Assembly: GCF_000621585.1 (NCBI RefSeq)
Contig: NZ_KK211309.1
Span: 312,244 to 376,243 of the forward strand
DNA: 64,000 nt
From: [Eubacterium] cellulosolvens LD2006
Lineage (GTDB): Bacteria; Bacillota; Clostridia; Lachnospirales; Lachnospiraceae
Direction of reading: 5' to 3'
In this document: in pieces, positions 26,964 to 35,712 of the stretch
Layout: every line of letters begins with the position of its first letter
How positions within the stretch are numbered: position 1 is the first letter of the stretch
Program-made: the position numbers and the translations under genes
The notes under the pieces: generated by a model
Seen by the model: the letters and a program-made list of their open reading frames with translations, nothing else
Database searches by the model: none
What the model was told of the DNA's origin: nothing

Positions 26964-27416
26964 TTGAAGAAGTTTGTATACAGCCTGGAGGCAGTAATGA
27001 ATTACAAGCAGCAGGTTCTTGAAGCTGTCAAAGAAGAATATGCGAAATGGCTTGAGAAGATAGCCGACAAGAATCAGGAAATAGAGAATATGAAGCAGAG
27101 GCAGCAGAGTCTTGCGGAGGCCTTTGACGAGGTCAAACACAGCGGGGCGGCAATCGAACGGTTTCTGATGTATTCCGAGCTGATCGCGAAACTGCAAAGA
27201 GAGATTGAGTATCAGTACAAACTGCTTGCAGAGCTGGAAGAGAAAGCGGAAGAAAAGAAAATCGAAGTTGTCGAAGCACATATTGATTTGAATAAATTTA
27301 TCCGGCTTCGGGAGAGAAAGCTTCAGGAATACAAACACGAAGTACAGAAGGACGAGGAAGCTTTCATTGAAGAATTTGTAGCGAACGCATCGAACAAAAA
27401 ACTGTTGGACCGTTGA
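26964..27416 (+). CDS. fliJ: Flagellar export chaperone/stalk FliJ
   Basis: 150 residues from a TTG at 26964 with AAAGGA upstream. It begins MKKFVYSLEAVMNYKQQVLE, the usual FliJ start, and is coiled coil almost throughout (long Glu/Lys/Gln helices). FliJ acts as the central stalk of the FliI hexamer and cycles chaperones. It is followed by a 137-base gap holding a palindrome. Confidence 0.88.
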   Translation: MKKFVYSLEAVMNYKQQVLEAVKEEYAKWLEKIADKNQEIENMKQRQQSLAEAFDEVKHSGAAIERFLMYSELIAKLQREIEYQYKLLAELEEKAEEKKIEVVEAHIDLNKFIRLRERKLQEYKHEVQKDEEAFIEEFVANASNKKLLDR

Positions 27417-27480
27417 TCCGGCGTTCGTACCGGGGAAGTCCGGTGCCCCTTGCGAAAGGATAACCGGAATCCATCTTCGG

Positions 27481-27508
27481 TAATTACAGTCCGACGGACT
27501 GATAATTA
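27481..27508. repeat. Palindrome between fliJ and fliK
   Basis: TAATTACAGTCCG (27481-27493), one central base, then CGGACTGATAATTA (27495-27508): a 13-bp inverted repeat with one extra base. It lacks a T tract, so it is better read as an operator or RNA-processing hairpin than a terminator. Confidence 0.5.
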
Positions 27509-27553
27509 CATACAGGACACATGTCCACACAATACTCGAAGAAAGGAGGACAC

Positions 27554-29188
27554 ATGGAAAAACTATCAGTAGATACCGATGTTGTGAATCTGGCGGCAGG
27601 AAAAGCATCCAAAACCGCTTCCAGGCAGACCGGCGATGCCTTCCGTGGGCTGATGAAGAATATTTCCGAGAATCAGAACAGCGCAAAGACGGCGGAAAAG
27701 GCCGGTTCGCAGGGAAAAAAGAGCACAGCGAAACAGCAGAAGTCAGTGGGAACAAAAGGAATTGACGAAGCTGACAGAATGAGTGTCGTAGCTGCGCAGA
27801 TGAACATGCGGACAAAGGTCGACTGTTCATCGGCGGATGAGCCGGAAGAGAGCAGCGGCGGAGCTGTACCGGAAGTTATGTCTGTGGAAGAATCAAAACC
27901 GGTTACCGGTGAAGCTGAGATTGTTTTATCCGAAGACGGACAGAACCGTGGCGTGAATGACACGGCGGCATTTGCGGAAGAAGCAGTGATCCGGGCGGCT
28001 GCGGGGAATGCGGCAGAGGATTTTTCCGGGGCGGACAGAATCCCGGCAGAGGCAGCTGCGGCAGATGTTCCGGTGGAACCTGAAGCGGCGCAGCAGACGT
28101 TCACGACAGACAGAAAGGATGCTGATGCCGGTGCAGAGACGATGATTCCTGCGGGCGCTGTCATAAGCGAATCCGGGAAGAGCCGGGAGACGGATGCACA
28201 GCCGGCGTTGACGGTCGGAACTGAAAAAGCAGCCGAAAGGACCGGAGACATCACGCTTACGGCACAGAAAGAGGAATCGAAGACAGAAGTTTCCGGTCTG
28301 CAAAAGATGGCAGAGCCGCAGGCAGACGGACACGTACAGATGGAGGACAGCCGAAAGGCTGCCACAGTGGAAAAGGAGATGATTGGCAGCGGTCCGTATC
28401 ATCCGGCCGAAGCAACGATCCGGTCGAATGAAGGTGAGGCAGAGAAGATTGACTCACAGATCACGGCGGGAGCGCAGATGCCGAAGATATCCGGAGATGC
28501 GGGAAGAGCGGAGTCGGAGAACACGCAGAAGGTCGGAGACGAGGAACCGGTGATGGCGCTGACCGGACAGAACATGGTGAAACCGGAAGAAAAGCCGGCC
28601 GGACAGAATACGGAGAACAGCGCGTCGAATCGGGATCAGGACGATGACAGGGCGGATGAGAATGAGATTCACGTTCTCACACAGGACGGAAGGATTGACA
28701 GTCAGCTCCGCACACAGAGTCAGTTCTCGGAAATCCGTGCGGTGAAGGAACCGGCAGAGACGGCGGTTTTGAAGACCTCGCCGGATAATCTTGGAGAGGA
28801 CGTCACCTCGTATCTGAAGACACATCTTCCGAAACAGAGCGGATCGATCGAGCTGATTCTGAATCCGGAGAACCTCGGAAGAATCACGATCCGGGTATCC
28901 TACGCTTCCGGAAACGCAACGATCGGCATACACGCGGCAAATCCAGAGACGCTCAGACTGCTGACACAGGAAGCTGCGCGGATGGGACAGATCCTTCGTG
29001 ATACAACCGGAAACGAGACGAAAGTCATCGTTGCTCCGCCGGAGGAGAAGGCAGACGATGCCCAGACGGATACGGAGGCGAGATCTCAGAACAGACGGGA
29101 AGCAGATGAGAATCAGAACAACAACAAGAGACAGAAAGAAGACAGTCAGGACAGATTTCTGAATATGATGCGTCTCGGAATGGTCTAG
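27554..29188 (+). CDS. fliK: Flagellar hook-length control protein FliK
   Basis: About 544 residues from ATG at 27554, which follows AAAGGAGG by four bases. Residues 1-420 are low-complexity, polar and acidic, rich in Ala/Glu/Asp/Ser, as expected for the molecular ruler part. The C-terminal Flg_hook domain (about 420-515) contains KQSGSIELILNPENLGRITI, then RVSYASGNATIGIH. FliK is exported and, through FlhB, switches substrate class when the hook is long enough. It stops with TAG, which matters for judging the TAG inside motB. Confidence 0.9.
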   Translation: MEKLSVDTDVVNLAAGKASKTASRQTGDAFRGLMKNISENQNSAKTAEKAGSQGKKSTAKQQKSVGTKGIDEADRMSVVAAQMNMRTKVDCSSADEPEESSGGAVPEVMSVEESKPVTGEAEIVLSEDGQNRGVNDTAAFAEEAVIRAAAGNAAEDFSGADRIPAEAAAADVPVEPEAAQQTFTTDRKDADAGAETMIPAGAVISESGKSRETDAQPALTVGTEKAAERTGDITLTAQKEESKTEVSGLQKMAEPQADGHVQMEDSRKAATVEKEMIGSGPYHPAEATIRSNEGEAEKIDSQITAGAQMPKISGDAGRAESENTQKVGDEEPVMALTGQNMVKPEEKPAGQNTENSASNRDQDDDRADENEIHVLTQDGRIDSQLRTQSQFSEIRAVKEPAETAVLKTSPDNLGEDVTSYLKTHLPKQSGSIELILNPENLGRITIRVSYASGNATIGIHAANPETLRLLTQEAARMGQILRDTTGNETKVIVAPPEEKADDAQTDTEARSQNRREADENQNNNKRQKEDSQDRFLNMMRLGMV

Positions 29189-29200
29189 AAAGGAAGTCAA

Positions 29201-29731
29201 ATGCCAACAGACATCAACAATGTAAGCGGCGTCGGCAAGACGGAAAACCCCTACGCTGCTGCGAAGAACACATCCGTGACAACGGATAAGAACACACTTT
29301 CCATTACGAGTTACTTCAAGCTTCTGGCGGCACAGCTTGCGAATCAGGATATGACGAATCCGATGAGCACAAGTGACATGATGAACCAGATGTCTCAGAT
29401 GGCAATGGTGCAGTCACTGACAGCCCTGACAGAATCGACGAAATCGGCGACCTCCATGTCGCAGCAGAGCTATGCGGCCGGCATGATCGGCAAGGAAGTG
29501 AACTACAACGGAAAGAGCTATGTAAGTAACGGGAATCTTGTGCCGGCGGCGACAAGGACGGGAACGATTGTATCGGTGAATTTCAACGGAGAAAGCCCGA
29601 CATTTAAGGTCGAGGGTGATCCCGAGGAGTATTCCCTGGATGCGATCACAGCTGTCGTACAGAAGAAAACCGAAGGAAAGACAGACACAGCTGATACACA
29701 GGAAGTGAAAGGCGAAGGCGATGAGATTTGA
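29201..29731 (+). CDS. flgD: Flagellar hook-cap assembly protein FlgD
   Basis: 176 residues. The FlgD N-terminal signature is clear: SYFKLLAAQLANQDMTNPMS, then MMNQMSQMAMVQSLTAL. The C-terminal part (about 90-160) has the short beta domain of compact gram-positive FlgD proteins (IGKEVNYNGKSY). FlgD forms the temporary cap under which FlgE polymerises. It overlaps the next gene by 11 bases. Confidence 0.93.
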   Translation: MPTDINNVSGVGKTENPYAAAKNTSVTTDKNTLSITSYFKLLAAQLANQDMTNPMSTSDMMNQMSQMAMVQSLTALTESTKSATSMSQQSYAAGMIGKEVNYNGKSYVSNGNLVPAATRTGTIVSVNFNGESPTFKVEGDPEEYSLDAITAVVQKKTEGKTDTADTQEVKGEGDEI

Positions 29732-30131
29732 TTCGGTAACCGATTTTACGGCCGCGTCAATACAGCAGAGAATTCAGAAAACGGAGGCAGCTTCCGCAGA
29801 AGCACGGACGGACAACTCCTTTCTGCAGGTGCTGAACCGCTCGGTTGAGCGAAAAGAACAGCAGGAGAGCGGGCTGGACGAAATCAGTTTTTCCCGTCAT
29901 GCAGCCAAGCGGCTCGACCAGAGAGGGATCTGTGTGAATGAAAGTTTGAAAACCGATCTGGAGAACGCAGTTGCAAAGGCCCGTGAGAAAGGTGCGAAGG
30001 AAGTCGCCGTCATTGGAAATCAGGGCGTGTTCATCGTCAATGTGACGAATAATGTCGTCGTGACAACCATGACACAGGATGATATGAAGAACAGAATTCT
30101 GACGAATATCGATGGAGCGGTGATGATGTAG
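29721..30131 (+). CDS. TIGR02530-type flagellar operon protein
   Basis: 136 residues with the FSRHAAKRLDQRGI motif and the C-terminal NQGVFIVNVTNNVVVTTM beta segment that mark this small family, found between flgD and flgE in many Firmicutes. No catalytic residues or membrane segments are visible. Its role is unproven; position suggests hook assembly. Start ATG overlaps flgD. It ends in TAG. Confidence 0.85.
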   Translation: MRFDSVTDFTAASIQQRIQKTEAASAEARTDNSFLQVLNRSVERKEQQESGLDEISFSRHAAKRLDQRGICVNESLKTDLENAVAKAREKGAKEVAVIGNQGVFIVNVTNNVVVTTMTQDDMKNRILTNIDGAVMM

Positions 30132-30387
30132 GAAGGAACCTCGGCGGAAAATCCGGTTTGAGAAAGACGGACCGGAAGGCCGCAATTCTTCAGGATTGCG
30201 CAAAAGTCAGGAACAAAGGTAATGATTCCTGAAAAATTGACGTAATTAATAGAAGGAACAAAATTAAAACTATAGAAGTTCATAACAATCACATCACAGA
30301 AATGCTTACCGGCAGGACCTTCACAGGATGCCGGCCGACCGGTCTGAAGTTACCGGCGGCGAACAAGCATACAGAGAGGTAGAAAGA

Positions 30388-31407
30388 ATGCTTAGAGCTA
30401 TGGATTCAGCAGTATCAGGACTGCGCTCACATCAGAATAAACTCGACGTACTCGGAAACAACATCGCCAACGTGAATACGAACGGATTCAAATCACAGAA
30501 CTATACGTTCAAGGATGCGATGTATCAGACCTCCGCCGCATCTTCCGGCGGTGCCCGGAACGACACTGGAACAGCGACCATCGGAGGTACGAACCCGTCC
30601 CAGTTTGGTTACGGTTCTGTGCAGGGTGCGATCGCCACAGATTTCACATCATCCACGCCGCAGTATGTCGGCGGTTTCAACGCCAGCATCAACGGATCGG
30701 GCTTCTTTATCACGAAGGCGGCAAACTCGACGGTTGACTTGAGCGGTGATCACAATACACAGGCGAATGTAGAAGCGGACAGCGTTATACTGAAGAACGC
30801 GAACTTCAATTACACTCGTGTCGGCCAGTTCACGATCGACGCCAACGGTTACATGGTCGACGCAAATAAGAACTTCGTATACGGTTATCAGCCAACGATC
30901 CCGGGTGAAAATGGTGTGACGGCAAATAATATCTCTGATCCGACATCCTATAACGAGAAAAAACTTGTCGCTCTTCGAGCTCCGTGGAAAGTATCGGCAG
31001 ACGGTAATAATTTCGAATTTGAAGGAGGAAAGGCTCTTCAGCTGAAGAGTGTACAGGTAGACAACGACGGTATCATCAAGGCGACGATCAACAACGATAA
31101 CGGTGACGCGATGAACATTGTTCTCGGTAAAGTAGCGATCGCTGCCTTCCAGAACCAGGAAGGTCTCGCGAAAGCCGGAAACAATACCTTCAATACGAGA
31201 GTCGGAGACAACACGGGTCTTCTGACAGCCACGGTTCCGGGAGGTGCAACGCCGTCTCTGATGGGCGGATATCTCGAGGGATCCAACGTCGATCTGGCGA
31301 AGGAGTTCTCGGATATGATCACGACCGAGCGTGGTTTCCAGGCGAACGCGAAGCTGATCACGGTAAGTGACGAGGTTCTTCAGGAACTTGTAAACATGAA
31401 GAGATAA
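30388..31407 (+). CDS. flgE: Flagellar hook protein FlgE
   Basis: 339 residues from ATG at 30388 (AGAGAGG eight bases upstream); an earlier in-frame codon at 30328 lacks a ribosome site. It starts MLRAMDSAVSGLRSHQNKLD with the rod/hook NNIANVNTNGFKSQ motif and ends with the matching coil (DMITTERGFQANAKLITVSD). It builds the hook between rod and filament. It is short for a hook protein, so the surface domains are small. A 256-base gap upstream contains a CCGGCA/TGCCGG hairpin and a TTGACG box, so an internal promoter is possible. Confidence 0.93.
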   Translation: MLRAMDSAVSGLRSHQNKLDVLGNNIANVNTNGFKSQNYTFKDAMYQTSAASSGGARNDTGTATIGGTNPSQFGYGSVQGAIATDFTSSTPQYVGGFNASINGSGFFITKAANSTVDLSGDHNTQANVEADSVILKNANFNYTRVGQFTIDANGYMVDANKNFVYGYQPTIPGENGVTANNISDPTSYNEKKLVALRAPWKVSADGNNFEFEGGKALQLKSVQVDNDGIIKATINNDNGDAMNIVLGKVAIAAFQNQEGLAKAGNNTFNTRVGDNTGLLTATVPGGATPSLMGGYLEGSNVDLAKEFSDMITTERGFQANAKLITVSDEVLQELVNMKR

Positions 31408-31570
31408 CGTGAATTACTATTGATGCTGCGCATGTGGCATATATTGCTGCCCGGGCTGCTACAATTTAGCCATGTCCGGCAGTCCGGGCGGCTGATCATA
31501 ATTTGTTTCTGTTAATGAGATGACGGCATTTCACAATCATTTCAGACAGTCAAAGGATGCGAGGGACGAT

Positions 31571-31801
31571 ATGATTAAACTTGTTCGATTAAACGGGGAA
31601 GTGATCTATCTGAATTATTTCCAGATTCTGTTCCTGGAACAGATCCCGGAGACCAAGGTGAAGATGGCCAACGGGGATTACTATCTCGTGAAGGACAGCG
31701 TGGAGTCGATTATCCTTCAGACGCAGGAGTTTATTCATTCCTGCGCCCTGTTTCGTGACAAAGTGAAAGACTCGCAGGAAATGCAGATACATGACCGGTA
31801 G
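31571..31801 (+). CDS. flbD: FlbD-family small flagellar protein
   Basis: 76 residues from ATG at 31571 (GAGGG six bases upstream). MIKLVRLNGEVIYLNYFQIL with the KMANGDYYLVKDSVESII segment is the FlbD (SwrD-like) family signature. In Bacillus subtilis the homologue raises motor torque by supporting MotAB, which fits the next two genes being motA and motB. Ends in TAG. Confidence 0.9.
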   Translation: MIKLVRLNGEVIYLNYFQILFLEQIPETKVKMANGDYYLVKDSVESIILQTQEFIHSCALFRDKVKDSQEMQIHDR

Positions 31802-31882
31802 ATACATGGAGAATGTGCATAGAGGAACTACTGGCTTGCACAACCGGCATTTCAATCAGGGGCAAAGGAGGATGCCTGTCAC

Positions 31883-32683
31883 ATGGATATAACGACAATT
31901 TTAGGATGGGCTTTGGCTGCATTCCTTATTGTAAACGGTATTACAATACCTAAACTCGGAAACTTCTTTGATGCGCCTTCACTGCTGATCGTTATCGGTG
32001 GTACAATCGCAGGTCTGATCGCCTGTTATCCGATCCGGATTCTGAAAGATGTACCGAAGCATATCGGTATCTGTTTCAGAGGAAAAGGATATGACGTTCC
32101 GGCGACAGTCGACAAGATCGTCGAACTGGCGATGGTCGCCAGACAGAGCGGACTTCTGGCACTGGAGGAAAAAGCAGGAGAAATCGCGGAACCCTTCTTC
32201 AAGGCGGCGGTACTGATGATCGTCGATGCCAACGATCCGGATAAAGTACGATTTGTTCTGGAACGTCAGCTGGAAGATATGATGACCAGACACGAAGAGG
32301 CAAAAGGACTCTATGTCAAGGGATCCGCGCTTGCACCGGCCTTCGGAATGATCGGTACACTGGTAGGTCTGATCAACATGCTGAAAGGTATGAACCTCTC
32401 CGGTGGCGGCGGCGCCAGTACCCTTGGACAGGATATGTCCGTCGCGCTGATCACAACATTCTACGGATCGGCTTTCTCCAATATCATTTTCCATCCGATT
32501 GCCCAGAAACTCTCGGTCCGTGAGAACGAAGAGGTTCTCTACTGTTCCACCATCATCGAGGGCGTGATTTCCATTCAGTCCGGAGAGAACCCGAAGTACA
32601 TTCGGGAACACCTGCTGGCATCTCTGAAGACGAAGCAGCAGCTCAAGATCCTTGCTCAGAGTGATGGAGGAGGTGAAAGTTAA
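31883..32683 (+). CDS. motA: Motor stator protein MotA
   Basis: 266 residues. Four membrane helices: about 2-22, 32-52, and the pair around 150-175 and 180-205, with the large cytoplasmic loop between. The conserved SALAPAFGMIGTLVGLINML and the STLGQDMSVALITTFYGSAF segments are intact. MotA forms the pentameric proton channel around MotB and pushes on FliG. AAAGGAGG lies 11 bases upstream. Ends TAA three bases before motB. Confidence 0.95.
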   Translation: MDITTILGWALAAFLIVNGITIPKLGNFFDAPSLLIVIGGTIAGLIACYPIRILKDVPKHIGICFRGKGYDVPATVDKIVELAMVARQSGLLALEEKAGEIAEPFFKAAVLMIVDANDPDKVRFVLERQLEDMMTRHEEAKGLYVKGSALAPAFGMIGTLVGLINMLKGMNLSGGGGASTLGQDMSVALITTFYGSAFSNIIFHPIAQKLSVRENEEVLYCSTIIEGVISIQSGENPKYIREHLLASLKTKQQLKILAQSDGGGES

Positions 32684-32686
32684 TCC

Positions 32687-33568
32687 ATGGCCAAAAAGAA
32701 AGGAGGAGGCGGAGATGAAGGTGGTAACTGGATGGACACCTATGGTGACCTGGTTACCCTTCTGATGACATTCTTCGTTCTCCTGTATTCTATGTCCAGT
32801 CTGGATCAGAGTAAATGGCAGCTCTTCGTCAAGAGTATTTACCCCGGTATGACAGACAGTGACAAGGATTCGACATAGACGTTGAACGTTGATGCGCAGA
32901 TTGTGTCGACAAGCTCGTTTGAGAGCGTGGTCGCGGGTGAGTCCACCATGCCGGAGACGACGGTGGAGGATGTAAATTCACTCTACATCATGTTTGCGGA
33001 GCAGATGGATGCAGCCGGGATCAGCGATGTACAGGTTTCCAGAGGTAAGGATTACACCTTCATTGAGTTTAAGAACAAGGCCTTTTTTGAAGGTGATTCG
33101 TCCGCGTTGACCACGTCCGGCCGTCAGGCACTTGATATTTTCTGTGCGGTTCTGGCACCGGAGAAGGATCAGGTATCCCAGATCAATATCATGGGACATA
33201 CCGCCTCGGCACAGTCGACAAAGACGGATTCGGTTCGTGGAGACCGTATGCTGGCATCTATGCGCGCCGCGGAGGTTTGTATCTTCATTCAGGAGAAGAA
33301 TGTTATTGAACCCGGGAAACTTGTCAGTATGGAATACGGAGAGTACCGTCCGATTGCCGACAACTCTACAGAAGAAGGAAGGGCGGCCAACAGGCGTGTC
33401 GAGATCCTCCTGATCGACGCCGGAGCCGAAGCCAGAAATCCGGATGAGTATATCGAAGAGATGGCAAGCGGAGCCAACAGCGCGACAACTGTTGTGACAG
33501 ATGGAGATCCGACAACGAAAATCTCCTTTGGTGAGGAGGCTGCCGCATCAGCAGTAGGAACCCCATGA
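32687..33568 (+). pseudogene. motB: MotB stator gene interrupted by an in-frame TAG codon
   Basis: The frame gives 63 residues, then TAG at 32876-32878, then 229 more codons in the same frame to a TGA. Both halves are MotB. The first has the membrane helix with the proton-carrying Asp (D21 in TYGDLVTLLMTFFVLLYSMS). The second has the plug/linker and the OmpA-like peptidoglycan-binding domain (INIMGHTASAQSTKTDSVRG, GEYRPIADNS, ANRRVEIL). Joined, the length is about 293, normal for MotB. A TTG at 32882 could restart translation, but that product would lack the membrane anchor. Neighbouring genes use TAG as a normal stop, so reassignment is unlikely. Nonsense mutation, base error or programmed read-through remain open. 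Confidence 0.8.
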
Positions 33569-33603
33569 TGTAACTGTTGACTAAACGTGAGAAGGAAAGA
33601 GAC

Positions 33604-34710
33604 ATGGCAGACGTTTTATCGCAGAGTCAGATTGATGCACTATTGCAGTCAATGAAGGGTTCGCCGGATGAACCGCCGGAGGTTGAGGAGGAACCGGTCA
33701 CAGAACCCGAAGATGATTACAACAAATATGACTTCTACAGTCCGCGAAAATTCACAAAAGAAAAATTAAAACTCCTCCGGAGTATCTTTGAGAACTATGC
33801 CAGAATTCTGACATCTCAGGTCAACGGTATTTTCAGGACGATGACAGATATCACCGTCATGGAGCTTCGGGAGAGTCGATACTATGAATACGTGAATTCG
33901 TTCCATGAGAACGACTGTATGACGATCATAGACACGGTGATGCCTGAAAAAGGTAAATTCAGCGTCCCGATGATGATCTACGTAACACCGGGACTCATAC
34001 TCACGCTGATGAGCCACATGCTCGGAGGCGGAGAACAGGTAATAAGCACTGAGGAGAATTACCGCTACTCAGATGTGGAGATGTCACTCTATAAGAGAAT
34101 TCTGGAGTACATTATTCACGCTCTCGGCGATGGTTTTTCCAACTATCTGACGGTGGACTTCCGTCCGCAGAAGGTGGAGGAGAACCCATCCATGATTCAG
34201 GAAGTAGGACTCGATGAGACAGTCGTACTCGTACACCTGAATGTCGATGTTACGGGAATTGCCTCCGAGAAGATCCGGATCTGTATACCGGGTACGCTTC
34301 TCGAGCAGATTTTCCGGACCATTGACAATAGGAAACACATAGCAAGAGGCTTTACATACTCCAACAACTCCGAGGTAATCATGAGTCATATCAAGGAAAC
34401 GAAATTCCCGCTTACGGCTCAGCTCGGTACCGTCAGATTGACGATGGAAGACCTGTACAGACTTCAGGTCGGAGATGTTATTGATATGAACAAGTCGAAA
34501 GATGCAACCTTGTCGCTGTTTGTCGGCAAGCAGCCCTGGTTCAGGGGAACGATGGGCGTTCATCACAAGAACATCGCGATTGAGATCTGCGAGAGAATCG
34601 AGGAAGAGGAGGTGGAGGCGATAAGGCCCAGCGGTCTGGAAGAGGACGAGAATGAACTGAGGGAGCTGGCTGCCTCAGTCAGCGCTCTCGACGCCGGATC
34701 GGCGGAGTGA
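33604..34710 (+). CDS. fliM: Flagellar motor switch protein FliM
   Basis: 368 residues from ATG at 33604 (AAGGA seven bases upstream). It begins with the CheY-binding motif LSQSQIDALLQSMKG, an acidic linker (25-45), the CheC-like middle domain (about 55-240) and a C-terminal SpoA/FliN-type domain (about 260-335, AQLGTVRLTMEDLYRLQVGD). It forms the C-ring body that receives phosphorylated CheY. It is complete, with nothing unusual. Confidence 0.95.
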   Translation: MADVLSQSQIDALLQSMKGSPDEPPEVEEEPVTEPEDDYNKYDFYSPRKFTKEKLKLLRSIFENYARILTSQVNGIFRTMTDITVMELRESRYYEYVNSFHENDCMTIIDTVMPEKGKFSVPMMIYVTPGLILTLMSHMLGGGEQVISTEENYRYSDVEMSLYKRILEYIIHALGDGFSNYLTVDFRPQKVEENPSMIQEVGLDETVVLVHLNVDVTGIASEKIRICIPGTLLEQIFRTIDNRKHIARGFTYSNNSEVIMSHIKETKFPLTAQLGTVRLTMEDLYRLQVGDVIDMNKSKDATLSLFVGKQPWFRGTMGVHHKNIAIEICERIEEEEVEAIRPSGLEEDENELRELAASVSALDAGSAE

Positions 34711-34800
34711 CGGGCACAGATGAAGCTGTCCGGTCATACTAAATGAATGACGAGAAACAAGTGAACCTAGCTAATTAATAAAAGATGAAGGAGAAATACA

Positions 34801-35166
34801 ATGGCTAAGATATTGCTGGTAGATGACGCTGCATTTATGCGAATGATGGTTAAAAACTCTCTTACAAAAGGTGGATACGCAGATGCTACTTTTGTTGAGG
34901 CTCAGGATGGAGTTGATGCCTGCCAGAAGTATAACGATGAGAAGCCGGATCTTGTAATCATGGATATCACCATGCCGAATATGGACGGACTTGCGGCTCT
35001 GAAGAAGATCCGCGAGGGAGATCCGAATGCGAAAGTTGTTATGTGTACAGCGATGGGACAGGAGAGCATGGTTGTTGAGGCCATTAAGAATGGCGCCAGA
35101 GATTTCGTTGTAAAACCGTTCAATGCTGAGCGTATCTGTGCAACAGTAAAGGACATTCTCGGCTGA
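34801..35166 (+). CDS. cheY: Chemotaxis response regulator CheY
   Basis: 121 residues, a lone receiver domain. Acidic pair D8/D9, phospho-acceptor D55 in LVIMDITMPNMDG, T83 and K105 are all present. It binds the motor switch (FliM, and probably FliY) when phosphorylated by CheA. Placement between fliM and flgC/fliY ties it to the motor rather than to other pathways. Good ribosome site (AAGGAG). Confidence 0.93.
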   Translation: MAKILLVDDAAFMRMMVKNSLTKGGYADATFVEAQDGVDACQKYNDEKPDLVIMDITMPNMDGLAALKKIREGDPNAKVVMCTAMGQESMVVEAIKNGARDFVVKPFNAERICATVKDILG

Positions 35167-35197
35167 TCGAAAGTGATCGGCAGTAAGGAGCTGAAAG

Positions 35198-35653
35198 ATG
35201 TCGTTTCTGGATTCTTTTGATATCAGCGCCTCGGGAATGAGCGCACAGCGCATACGTCTCGATATAGCAGCTGAAAATATTGCAAACGTGGATACCACAC
35301 GTACGGAAAACGGAGGCCCCTACATCCGGAAGGATGTCGTTCTGGCCAGCTATGGCAGGGAGACGACATTTGCGAACGCACTCCGGGCAGCAAGGACAGG
35401 CTCTTCCGTGATCAGCAGCGGCAAAAGAGGTGTTCGTGTCGCCGGCATCATCGACGATACGAGAGAGACCAAACGTGTATACAATCCGACACATCCGGAT
35501 GCTGACGGGAACGGATATGTAGAGATGCCCAATGTAGATGTCACGAAGGAGACGGTTGACGCGATGTCGGCAACCAGATCCTACGAGGCAAATGTGACTG
35601 CACTGAATGCGATTAAGATGATGACGCAAAAAGCCATGGATATCGGCAAGTAA
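35198..35653 (+). CDS. flgC: Flagellar proximal rod protein FlgC
   Basis: 151 residues, typical length. MSFLDSFDISASGMSAQRIR, then ENIANVDTTRTENGGPYIRK, and the C-terminal PNVDVTKETVDAMSATRSYE are the FlgC signature. It forms part of the proximal rod with FlgB and FlgF. It is displaced from the usual flgB-flgC-fliE order to a place between cheY and fliY, and flgB is not found with it. Confidence 0.95.
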   Translation: MSFLDSFDISASGMSAQRIRLDIAAENIANVDTTRTENGGPYIRKDVVLASYGRETTFANALRAARTGSSVISSGKRGVRVAGIIDDTRETKRVYNPTHPDADGNGYVEMPNVDVTKETVDAMSATRSYEANVTALNAIKMMTQKAMDIGK

Positions 35654-35712
35654 TACGCAGGATGATCTCCTGTGACACAGAACTGTAACGAATCAGTGAA
35701 GGAGAACAAGAA

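Noticed and set aside
32687-32878. The first MotB piece as a genuine small protein
   Set aside because: It stops just after the membrane helix and the rest of MotB continues in frame, so a split or interrupted gene explains it better.
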